Positions 49,358 through 59,746 of a stretch of 64,000 nucleotides of DNA are shown piece after piece (the stretch's first letter is position 1; every line of letters begins with the position of its first letter). The notes beneath the pieces were generated by a model that was given only the letters and a program-made list of their open reading frames with translations, had not been told where the DNA came from and did not search any database. The stretch comes from Eretmocerus hayati (Eukaryota; Arthropoda; Insecta; Hymenoptera; Aphelinidae), in NCBI GenBank assembly GCA_029851415.1, contig CM056742.1, positions 14,611,736 to 14,675,735 of the forward strand. The letters run 5' to 3'. Both the position numbers and the translations under genes were made by a program.

Positions 49358-50395
49358 AGGAAGAGACTCAAATTGCCTATTTGATATCTCTCAGTCTCGA
49401 ATGAAGAGCTGACACAATTCGTGCCTCTGTCACTCCTCATGGGACCAGAAATCCATTTCGCAGATCTAAATCTACTGTTAAACTATGGATGTCTCGACTA
49501 TTGTCACTATTGTAAATATGTGTTTCGGCCCGATTCCTCCGTTGGCCTCGTCAGAACAACTGCGGAGTAGTCTGTTGTTAACACTGTATGATTGACATGG
49601 AAATTTGGAAGGAACTGTGATTGAAAAGTGTTAATATTGTCCCTATATAAAAAGAGGAGATGAATAATACTTTTGGAGTCCCGATAGTCTGGACTCCATC
49701 TAGATGTTACGATGCAAATCAGCGTACTGACTTGCGTGTATTAAACGACTTCATGGGTCCACGTCACCAAGGTTTTATAGTAAATGCCAACAACAGATTC
49801 CTCCGACGTTGTTCTGACGAGGCCAACGTAGCAATCGGGCCGAAACACATATTTACAATAGAGACAAGAGTCGAAACATCCATAGTTTAAGGCGATGCGG
49901 TCACCATGAAAGCTGAAAATCATTCCCAACTTCCTCCGATTCTGTTGCGATTTGGGCTAAACGACGAGCGCACAAATATTTGTTATCATCTAACTTAGAT
50001 TTCTTCGCTCTTCGTTAAGCCCAAAGTGCAATAGAATCGAAGAAAGTTGGGAATGAAAATGTGCGTATATTATAGGTTAGGAGGTTCCCGCGGCCGAGTT
50101 ATTCCCACTTTTCTCCGACTCTCTTGTGATTTGGGCTAAGCGACGGATTGTGCAATACAAGTTGGACAATAACAAGTATTCAAAGACTCGTCTCACACTT
50201 TGAATCATCAAACTTTTTATGTAAGATGTATTTACAAGGTCCATGGTCACGGTGCACGGTGACCGCATCGCCTTAATAGTAGATTTAGATTAGATCTGCA
50301 AAATGAATTTCTGATCCCATGAGGAGTGACAGGGGCGTGAATTGTGTCAGCTCTTCATTCGAGACTGAGAGGTATGAAATTGTCAATTTGAGAAC
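49358..50395. mobile_element. Fold-back element interrupted by a TTAA insertion
   Basis: The left arm 49370-49580 contains TCTCAGTCTCGAATGAAGAG, GTCACTCCTCATGGGA and CGAAACACATATTTACA-complement segments. The right arm carries them inverted at 49788-49890 and 50273-50395. A 382-bp element at 49891-50272 splits the right arm, while the left arm is uninterrupted at the same point. The ends are not sharply defined. Confidence 0.75.
49891..50272. mobile_element. Nested small element with TTAA target site
   Basis: The ends are GGCGATGCGGTCACC and its complement, and TTAA flanks both (49887-49890 and 50273-50276). The interior holds two versions of the GATTTGGGCTAA repeat, one followed by an inverted partner (CATTCCCAACTT and AAGTTGGGAATG). 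The left arm of the host fold-back preserves the unoccupied site (CTGTTAAACTATG near 49482), which confirms the boundaries. TTAA duplication is typical of piggyBac and Kolobok elements. No transposase is present. Confidence 0.9.
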
Positions 50396-50720
50396 GCGTA
50401 GACGCCACAACACGCCGAGACACATTGTGAGTAAGTTTTTGCGGAACGGTACAGTTCATTATCTATATTAGGATGTCCGTTATTCCTCAATATTTTTTTA
50501 TAGAATCCTTCACCTCCTAGAGGCCCTTCTTACGACCAAGAATGGGAGACAAAAACTTCGAGTAAGAGCAAAAAAATGCTCTAATCACACCCTAATGTAC
50601 ATATATATGAGGTGTGATACGGTAACCTATTCCTTTCTTTTATGCTGACAAATTCAGGCTGCGTGGAGCGTCGGTGGTGGGAAGGGAGCGAGCTTGGTAT
50701 GTTATTAAACAGACAACTAA

Positions 50721-51799
50721 CAAGGAGGGTGCCAGGCCTTCGGATCACCAATCCACCTGGAACTCTGGGATATGTTTTCTTATGCCAAAACATGTAACAA
50801 ACCACTGTTAGAACTTGCCAACGCTCCCTTGAACCATCCTGAGCACCAGGGTCAATATCCCAGCAAATAGGCCTTTTTCAGCTAGGTTGGCGCATCCATG
50901 GCTCCTCACAATGGTTCTTACATCAGCTACCCTATTGCGTGGATTTTTCCTGTGGACAAATGAGGTCAAATACATGTAATAGAGAGCAGGAAGAACAAAT
51001 ACCAGCTATATGAGACTGGTATATCTTGACACAACCATGAGTGAAGCGAGTTGGAAGTAAAAAATCTGGCAAAGTTGAGTTCTCCAATAACGGAATGGTG
51101 AGTTTTCCAGCACATGAGGATTGTCAATAAAGGTAGGTGATAAACACAATTTACCTTCACCCAGAGACCATCATTCTCCCACTTGATGGTATTAAATAGC
51201 AGCTCCACTGTAAAAACTGCAAGGCCATCCGTGGAGAGTCAAACCCATAGCAGACCAGCGGCTGACCTGGAACGATTCATCAACAAAGTATCGTGCCCAA
51301 CTCACACACTGATTCTACCAATTCCACACTGATTCTACACATTTTCATCAACAACTTGATTCACCAACTTCAATTAGAACTTGTATCAACCAGCTTTGTT
51401 GACACCTATGGTTGACACAAAAACAAAGTAACCTCAATTTGACCACGCTTGGAGAAAAATCACAAACAAAATCTATTCCACCACCCGGGAATGAATACTT
51501 ATCTGAAAATCTCGAATTGCAGTCCATTTCCCACTGATTTTGAGGATACTTGTCGACAATTTTAACCATTCTAGCAATAGGAAAATGTGGATTGCTCTCG
51601 CTCATAGTAGCGACGTGAACGATACAGCCGCAATACTGATCCACGGCTGCGCTTATTGAGCGATGATCGAGCGTCTTCTGCTTACTTATTCTGCTTGACT
51701 GACATAATAAACAGATGCAGACGACGAAATCTCTCAACTTTGAGAGGATGAAATGCATTAAAAATTTGCGACAAATCAACTTATTCCGAGAATAATGAT
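50721..51799. repeat. Left terminal inverted repeat (1,079 bp)
   Basis: This is the inverted counterpart of 54731-55809. Similarity stops abruptly inside at AATAATGAT (51799) and outside at the CAAGG end. A 143-residue frame reads outward on the minus strand (51348-51779) and is repeated in the other arm. It has several Cys residues but no recognised domain. Confidence 0.92.
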
Positions 51800-52148
51800 T
51801 AAAAGTGGAAGGGTCTTGACTAATCTAATCAGAATGCTGGCGGGGCTATGCAAATGCAGAAGAGAGTTAGGTGTTCCGAAAATCTACACCCATCTCATAT
51901 TTGCTAGCTTCCTCGAAAAAAAAAACCCAATCCGACAAAGCTCACTGCAAGCAAAGAGGAATCCCAAGGGAGCTATTCAAAATTCATTCTCAAAAATTAA
52001 CCAGTTGCAGGACCGCATGCAGGTGAGGTATTGACTAATACTAGTGGTGGCGTGGTGAACAGATCAAAATCAAGTTTACGAGAAGTATAATGAGTGTCTC
52101 CTACAGAGTAGTACAGAGTGAGATGGGGATTGTTTTATACAAAATCAG

Positions 52149-52722
52149 TTGATAGCAGTATACACGTATAACACCCCCCGTGCACGCGAGGTCCTTGATT
52201 CTGCTTCCATCATCTTTCGCGCCTTTCTATTGGTACCACTGCTCCGATCTTCGAAAACGAGCGCTATGCGTTCGAAAATTTCAAAACATGATTCGAAAAT
52301 GTTCCAATTTGTTATTGATATATTTCGTTGGGATGGTCTGCGAAGAACTTTTGCAGCTTACTGTCATTCAAGTTTTGTTGAATCTCACGAGTGGTCGACT
52401 ATGGGGAACAATTGTATCGATGGGGATCGTACAGAGAACCAATCGAAGTCGTTCCAATTATTTTCTCAAAGTGTGTATTTTTCGCTTGAAGAGTTAAAGT
52501 GTAGAGGTCTAATTGATCAAAATGTACAGAAGCCAACCACCGAGGATGCCGAAATTTTGGGAATGAGAATAGCTCATATGTTGATAAGATTTTTTGAACA
52601 ATTGCAAGTTATTGATGATGACGTGTTAGAATTTGACAAAGGAGAAGAGGTGACTACAGATAATCTTTCTACGGGTGCAGATGCTGATGATGATATAAGT
52701 TCGATCGAAGATGAAATGAGAG
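52149..52722 (+). CDS. Transposase exon 1 (N-terminal region)
   Basis: An open frame from ATG 52149 runs 191 codons plus one base to a donor GTAAGT at 52723. Read without splicing it would stop after 13 more codons. Joined to the acceptor TCTTACAG (52936), it continues in frame into the DDE part. The region has no known fold I can name. It contains helical, acidic stretches (EDAEILGMRIAHMLIRFF, then DDDVLEFDKGEE) and an Asp-rich segment before the junction. An alternative start is the ATG at about 52266 (MRSKISKHDSK). The splice and its consistent phase are inferred from sequence only. Confidence 0.7.
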
Positions 52723-52936
52723 GTAAGTTATCGGCAATGATGTGTTCAGTGCTCAAAAGATAGTTCTATCCCGAAAAATGAGGCTTGGCACTCATGAATA
52801 AGGTCATTTCTGGCTCTTTTGAATTATAATTTCGCGTGATGAAAAGTGGTCGTTAGCGCGATTGAATTCGGAGGGCACTCTCGCCTAAAATTTGCATTCG
52901 CTCGAGCTGGAATCATCGTTTTTCTGTATCTTACAG

Positions 52937-54363
52937 ATGGTGGAATAAATATTGAAGAAAATTCGAGACGTGAGACTAGTGAATATAGCCCCAATGACGA
53001 CCAAAAAGCAGAGTTCATAGCGATTCCCCTTGCAACAAAAATTAAAATCTGCAATTTGAATAGAGAGCATCCGAACTGGTCGTTGCAGACTTTGAAAAGA
53101 AACGGAGCCTCTGCCCTGTCTAGGAAGGATGAAATAGCCCGTTTTAGAAAACAGATTGCAGCTGGAGGCACTCAATACGACAAATACCTGGATATTAGAA
53201 ACTTTGTGTACAAGAACTTCTGTGAAGCCAGGCAGCAAAATCTTCCAGTCAATACTAGAAATCTCAAAGAATGGGCCACTCAAAGATCCATGCAGTATGG
53301 CCCAGATTTTGGATTTATTGCATCTGATAGATGGGTGAGCAGATTCAAAAACAAATTCAGAATTTCCACACGCAAAGTTACCAGGCATATTAAAGTGACA
53401 GAACAACGTTCCCTGGATGATTTGAAAACCAATGCCACAGAATTTCAAGCAGATTGCAGAAATGCCATGGTGGCCTTTGATATGAATAGAGTCCTGAATA
53501 CTGACCAAATGGGATGTCAGTATAGGATAGATATTCAGAGGACTCTTGAGCACAAAGGTAAAAAAATTGTGAATGTTTTCGCAGGAGATAGGAACAAATG
53601 CACACACTCTTATACTGCACAGTACACCTGCACAGCCTCGGGCAAGCTTCTTCTGAAAGTTCTTATATGCCTTCAAGAAACCGATGGAGCTTTTGGTCCT
53701 CGTATACAACAGCAAGTTGATGCATGGTGTGAATACTATGGCAATGTTGTTGTTGTCTGTTCCAAATCAGGAAAATTAACAACTCCCCTGTTCAACACCT
53801 ACCTCACAGATGTCCTTCAACCTTATGTAGGAACTGATCAATTTTTGCTAGTTCTTGACAGTTGGGGAGGTCAAAGTAATGAAAATTTGTTTAAGAAGTT
53901 TGTTGATAATGAAGGCAAATCAACATGCACAAGAAAGGTAATTCCACCAGGCTGCACTTTTTTGGCTCAACCATTGGATGTGTACTTTCATCGCCAAGTC
54001 AAGATTTTCATCAATGAGATGCAGAACTGTGCTTACCTCCTGCAACAGAACAGACAGATCAACACCCGCAAAGATGCTGTTAGGATCCATGCTCTGATAG
54101 TTAACCAGCTTGCTGCTCCATTATTCCAACCAATGATTGAATACGCTTGGTTTGCTTCATGCTTGGTGTCTGATCGACAAGTATTCTCAAATGTTAGAGA
54201 AGTATTATTTCCTTTCGGTAAGAAAAAAACATCCTGTGCCACTGAAGGATGTGAAGAAATCCAGTGGATTTGTTGTGCTTGGTGTAGAGAAAAACTCTGC
54301 TTCCCATGCTTCTATGATAATTATCACCCCAAACAATGTACGTTATTTTTCAGAAACACTTAA
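52937..54363 (+). CDS. Transposase exon 2: CENP-B-type HTH, DD39D core, C-terminal Cys domain
   Basis: It joins exon 1 by completing an Asp codon and runs to TAA at 54361-54363, giving about 666 residues in total. In order: a psq-like region (IPLATKIKICNLNREHPNWS); a CENP-B-type DNA-binding part, recognisable in FIASDRWVSRFKNKFRIS; then the catalytic core. The likely acidic residues are D384 in NTDQMG, D499 in LVLDSWGGQ and D539 in LAQPLDVYFHRQ, with 39 residues between the last two (DD39D). The C terminus has a cysteine cluster (C-x4-C, CC-x2-C, C-x2-C, H-x3-C) that may bind zinc. The core is of DDE_1 (pogo/Tigger) type. The protein would cut and rejoin the element's ends in the nucleus. No stop or frameshift interrupts it. 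An unspliced form starting in the intron (52846) is also open but lacks exon 1. Confidence 0.85.
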
Positions 54364-54582
54364 ACTTTGGAAGGAGCGAAGGAGCATCCTTCAACTCTTT
54401 CATACGCTGTATATACAAATTATCTGTAAATAGTTTTTTCAATAATTTCTCTGTCCTACTGATAAAGTAGTGGAACTGTTTGTAAATAGCTCTTTGAATT
54501 TCACTGATCTCATGTGATGATAACTTCACACAGCTGTGGGAAGTGTGCAATCATTCATTTCTAATAAGATATGATAATATCT

Positions 54583-54588
54583 AATAAA
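54583..54588 (+). promoter_or_regulatory. Poly(A) signal after the transposase gene
   Basis: AATAAA lies about 220 bases after the transposase stop and before the right arm, a plausible 3' end signal for the transposase transcript. Confidence 0.5.
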
Positions 54589-54730
54589 TGTGCTGTTTCT
54601 GCTCCCCATCATATGGAATGATTTCAATTGATTGAAAAGAATCACCCCAATCCTGATGATACTCACGTATGCGACCAATATTCTTTCCCATTCTTATTAT
54701 CGGATCTATTGACTGCTTTACTGATTACCT

Positions 54731-55809
54731 ATCATTATTTTCGGAATAAGTTGATTTGTCGCAAATTTTTAATGCATTTCATCCTCTCAAAGTTGAGAGA
54801 TTTCGTCGTCTGCATCTGTTTATTATGTCAGTCAAGCAGAATAAGTAAGCAGAAGACGCTCGATCATCGCTCAATAAGCGCAGCCGTGGATCAGTATTGC
54901 GGCTGTATCGTTCACGTCGCTACTATGAGCGAGAGCAATCCACATTTTCCTATTGCTAGAATGGTTAAAATTGTCGACAAATATCCTCAAAATCAGTGGG
55001 AAATGGACTGCAATTCGAGATTTTCAGATAAGTATTCATTCCCGGGTGGTGGAATAGATTTTGTTTGTGATTTTTCTCCAAGCGTGGTCAAATTGAGGTT
55101 ACTTTGTTTTTGTGTCAACCATAGGTGTCAACAAAGCTGGTTGATACAAGTTCTAATTGAAGTTGGTGAATCAAGTTGTTGATGAAAATGTGTAGAATCA
55201 GTGTGGAATTGGTAGAATCAGTGTGTGAGTTGGGCACGATACTTTGTTGATGAATCGTTCCAGGTCAGCCGCTGGTCTGCTATGGGTTTGACTCTCCACG
55301 GATGGCCTTGCAGTTTTCACAGTGGAGCTGCTATTTAATACCATCAAGTGGGAGAATGATGGTCTCTGGGTGAAGGTAAATTGTGTTTATCACCTACCTT
55401 CATTGACAATCCTCATGTGCTGGAAAACTCACCATTCCGTTATTGGAGAACTCAACTTTGCCAGATTTTTTACTTCCAACTCGCTTCACTCATGGTTGTG
55501 TCAAGATATACCAGTCTCATATAGCTGGTATTTGTTCTTCCTGCTCTCTATTACATGTATTTGACCTCATTTGTCCACAGGAAAAATCCACGCAATAGGG
55601 TAGCTGATGTAAGAACCATTGTGAGGAGCCATGGATGCGCCAACCTAGCTGAAAAAGGCCTATTTGCTGGGATATTGACCCTGGTGCTCAGGATGGTTCA
55701 AGGGAGCGTTGGCAAGTTCTAACAGTGGTTTGTTACATATTTTGGCATAAGAAAACATATCCCAGAGTTCCAGGTGGATTGGTGATCCGAAGGCCTGGCA
55801 CCCTCCTTG
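54731..55809. repeat. Right terminal inverted repeat (1,079 bp)
   Basis: Mirror of 50721-51799. The same outward-reading frame appears here on the plus strand, merged with core sequence (54628-55182), and a second 80-residue frame at 55322-55564 matches the minus frame at 50966-51208 except for one residue. Arms of equal length support complete, unbroken ends. Confidence 0.92.
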
Positions 55810-55812
55810 TAA

Positions 55813-56138
55813 AGGTCCAACTTTGTGGTCTTGAATTCGTTCCAAACTTTGGGAATCATCTTATTTTGGTAGAGAATGTCGGTATCTCAAAGGATTAGAT
55901 TCCATGGGCTCCCTATCCTGAGATACAGCTATGCAGATCAGCATCGACTATATAGGCCCATATGGAGACGTCATACATATTGATATGTATGCTGCCAATG
56001 TTAATCTCCATAGCTGTATCTCAGGATAGATAGCCCAATGGGATCAAAACCTTTGAGATACATTCATAAGATACCAAAATAAGATGATTCCCAAAGTTTG
56101 GGACGAATTCAGAACCCGCAAGGTTGGAACTGTCCTTG
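55813..56138. mobile_element. Fold-back MITE, family A copy 3, abutting the pogo-like element
   Basis: The arms pair GAATTCGTTCCAAACTTTGG with its near complement at about 56078-56110, and continue through GGAACTGTCCTTG at the right end (56126-56138). The central ATATAGGCCCATATGGAGAC and the flanking CTATCCTGAGATACAGCTAT segments resemble the centre of copy 1. The left tip is shortened where the large transposon ends, as if that element had inserted at or within the tip. Confidence 0.7.
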
Positions 56139-57323
56139 TGAGTAAAAATTCAACAATTCGATGGAACAGTAGAAACATATACTAGGACTTCATAAGAATA
56201 TTGAATCAAGTGGAAAATACTCTTCTTTCAATAAAAACTATTAACAAATCCGGAACTTAATACTCTTATGACCATCACCGTATGAATGATCGATTAGAAA
56301 ACTCTGAGATGGATTCCTATAAATGCTCCTCCATAACGACTAAACAACTTTTTGACATATAATAGTATGTTTCAGGATCCACTAATATGAGAAATGGATG
56401 TAACTCTCACGGTACCATTGACATCTTTTCACATGAAGTAAAAGGTCAGTGATGTTCATATTAGTCGTACCCCAGAAAGTGTAACTGTAGATGTTACCCG
56501 TTGTCTCACGGAGAATTGACGGATGTCCATTTTTTTTAAGCAAAACAACCAATTACTATGCCGAAAATTGTGCTGGAGTCTCATCAAGCAATCAATCGTT
56601 TTCTTTTTCAAACTCTCAGCGAGAATAGACAACCTTGCACCTTTGCATTGACGTTTGCTCCAATAGAAGCTCACGGCTTTCATTTCAGGGTAATAATTTA
56701 GAGGCTCTCAATCCTAATCGGCACACTTACAGAAATAGACGTTACTCAAAATTTTACTCTCGCTCCCATTTCCTCATTGCATCAAAGCGATAGTATCCAT
56801 CATTCATGATAAATTTGCAAAGGCTCTGATCGATTAAGCATAGAATTGACACGCTCTAGTTATCTTGATCCGAACTATAGATGAGTATAAGGGAGTCTTA
56901 AATATATACAAAACCTTTGAAAAATCCCAACTATTGATTTATGAACTAAGTATGATTTGAGAGATTCATGTGGCTTGATTATGACCTTGATCGACCCTCC
57001 CCCCTCCCTTCTCGCATAGAATATTGGGGATCGAAAATGTCCAGGCTTGTTTTAGAAACCTATTCGTGGTAGACTTTGACCTGTGACCTACATTCTCCAT
57101 TATCATTTATAAGAAGGGTACTATCAGAGGGTTGATTTCTCATGTCCTATCTTATGATTTTTCTGGATTACTATGCTAATAAAGTTCTTGGAGGTACCTG
57201 AATTTCTCACTCGAACAAGATAATTCGCAAAGTTTAGGCGAAGTCCGTGACCCGTGAAATTGATACTCCCCGTGTGAGAGCGTTTTCACGAACCGCAATA
57301 TTATCAAATCTTGATCGGTTCGT
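56139..57323. other. No recognisable feature
   Basis: AT-rich non-coding DNA with only chance frames (for example minus-strand 56456-56683). Confidence 0.45.
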
Positions 57324-57442
57324 GATTTAGGCCCGAAGTAATAGTTGCGTTTAGTCAAAGATTAGTCTGAGTTGAACATGAATGTGGTGCCCCGGCTTAG
57401 GCTAAAAATTGACTAAACGCGACTATTACTTCGGTCCTTAAA
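57324..57442. repeat. Short inverted repeat (about 120 bp)
   Basis: TTTAGGCCCGAAGTAATAGT on the left pairs with ACTATTACTTCGGTCCTTAA on the right, and the pairing extends through GCGTTTAGTCA. The loop is about 35 bases. It is probably a tiny palindromic MITE. The outer ends are blurred and no target duplication was identified. Confidence 0.7.
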
Positions 57443-59746
57443 CCTTCCACTTATTCAAAAATTCTCTACCAAAACTATAGTGAATTGTCTAGATCTATTT
57501 GAAAAATCTACACTGAAATTTCACTACTCATGCAATGATGTTACTATCTCCATTTTTCCATAATTGAATATCAATATTTCTAAGAATATAAATGTCAAAG
57601 TCAGTACTGTAAATACTGAAGAACAAGAAACGAGCTACCTGTAGAAGAATTTCTCAAGCTCCCTCCAATGTTAAAATCTTATCATATTCCACACTTCTCT
57701 CGTGTACTTATTGAAATGATCTATGAGTAATATTTTCTTGTAATCATTCCACCTAGGTCATAGACCTCTCTTCCCTTATTTACCTCTATCTAACTTTTTA
57801 TGCAGATACCATTGAACATCCAATTTTTTCCGACTTTAATGATCTATCTAGCATTATTATCAGCTTTTTTTGGCTCATTCAGAGTGACACTTGTTTCCAT
57901 ATGAAGCTGATATCAAACCGCTCGCGTTTTTTTGTAATCGTTGGAGTACATCCGGAGTAGAATGAGATCTCTAGCTCGCATGGTATCAAGAGCTAAAGAA
58001 TTTTCATTAAGGTGTGTTTAATTGTGTTTTATTGTTTTTATTATTAATTGTGTTTTATTGTTTTTTCCTTTTGTTTTTTCTCTGTGTTCAACGGTTGTCT
58101 TCAGCCAATGAACTAGACAATCGGGGTGAATCTCGTGGGTTTTAACGTTTCTTATATCATCGTGGCATTTCTTGAGATCCAGCCACTCGTCCTAACCTAA
58201 TTTTTCTCCGTATTTGCCCGGGAATCATGCCCGTGGAGTGAGAGAAAACTTCTGAGGAAAAAAACCTACTCCGGAAAGTTTGGCACATTCATCACGCCAC
58301 CCTTACGATGCTCATGCCACTTGTTGTAAGCATGAACATCAAAATTGTAACATTTCGTGCCTCCCACTCTCATTGCTGAGGTATAAGTGTCAACTGATCG
58401 ATCAGAAAAGTCAGCAACTCGAGGTTGATTAGACGGAGATGGAGATTTGTTTCATGGTTGATTATCAATTTTGGGAAGTTTTCGTTAAAACTCTTCGATG
58501 CGATGTGCATTTGATCAAATTTGTCCAAATACCCATACAATAAACGATTCAAAGCCTGAGATCGTTCACTAAAATTGCTAGATCTTGGACGTATTTCAAT
58601 GAATGGAATTCAATTCCATCCATCTCTCAGCCTCTCAAATATTGAATACCGTAAATATGAGTATCATTTTGCTGATCCTTCGGAAATCTCATCAACTCGA
58701 ACTTATTTGATCTATTCGTCCAAACTTGTCAATCCTATATAAGGACTCGATTTAGAGTGAAAGCATGAGAATCAGTCACAGTGAGATGCTGCAAGAAAAT
58801 CGCGTTGAACTATGTTTGAATAATTTTAGACCCAAATTTGCATCCGCTTAGGCAGAATCACTCAGATTTGCGATTTAGAAATTCGAATAGGTTGATTATA
58901 CGAACAAGAAAAAATTATCACAAAGTGTGGTACATTCTAGGAATTTCATGTAACGAAACCAACAGGTGGCCCCCGTTGCACCAGGAGACGACCATCGATG
59001 TGAACATACGCACCAAACGTGTTGATTACATTTACAGTTTATTCAAAGACCGAGCAATGAGAGTGATCGACAATATCGACCATACAATTGCACGTTGGAA
59101 TGACTAAGTGAAGGGACTAGGCGATTGAACATCGACGCCTCTTATTAAGAAGATGCTGTTTCAAAAATCAATTCTAGAAGATGCTATCTCCTATACTATT
59201 AACATGGCAGATAGCATCTACTAATGGACTTTTGAGATAACCTCTTCTTGATAGGTTGCGTCGACATGGTGAAATGGACCTTTTCAGGTATGGTCCCGGA
59301 AGTATTCTTGCTCAGTTTCTCTTACCAAACTATGAGGGTTGTGGGGCTTTCTAGGTCCCAAAATAGGCCCTGTTCCGTACGGTACCTTGAAGATCCTCTG
59401 AAGGACGCCTCAAATCGCACCACGGTTAGTCAGCTAATCCATATTTCGGTATTTCATTCTTCATTGTGAATTCTTTCACCGAAATAGCTTGAGTACCCTT
59501 AAACGGTGCACTATTGATCGTTTTTCATTTGAATTACTCTGTAACTTTCTAGTTTGCAGCATAAGTGCATAATTGTATCTGTGATCAATCGAAGGTTTGC
59601 AGTCCCAGCTTTCGATCGACGGGTGTTACAGTGTATTTGGATGTCTCCGGTCGAAGCTATGGCTGTTCAAAGTAGTGTCTCAAAGTTAGAACCCCATTGG
59701 GGGAACTTTGGAAGAGTAAGAGTGGAATGTGAGAACATTTGACACA
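57443..59746. other. No supported gene
   Basis: It contains T-rich low-complexity DNA at about 58015-58085 (repeats of TTGTGTTTTATTG). The plus frame 58838-59107 (89 codons, Arg/Asn-rich) has no recognisable motif and may be an eroded retroelement piece or chance. Confidence 0.4.

Larger units (their letters stand above)
50721..55809 (+). mobile_element. Complete pogo-like DNA transposon with 1,079-bp terminal inverted repeats
   Basis: The element is bounded by CAAGGAGGGTGCCAGGCC and its inverted copy. TAA precedes the left end (50718-50720) and follows the right end (55810-55812), so the target duplication is TAA, or TA plus a chance A. Both arms are 1,079 bp and nearly identical, with only scattered single-base differences. 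The unique 2.9-kb core holds a two-exon transposase gene (52149-54363) with intact frame, splice sites and a poly(A) signal. The transposase has CENP-B-type and DDE_1-type features, as in the pogo/Tigger branch. High arm identity indicates a recent insertion. Pogo elements normally have short terminal repeats, so arms of this size are unusual. Confidence 0.9.

Noticed and set aside
52885..53715. 276-codon minus-strand frame
   Set aside because: Antisense shadow of the transposase coding exon, which has clear domain features on the plus strand.
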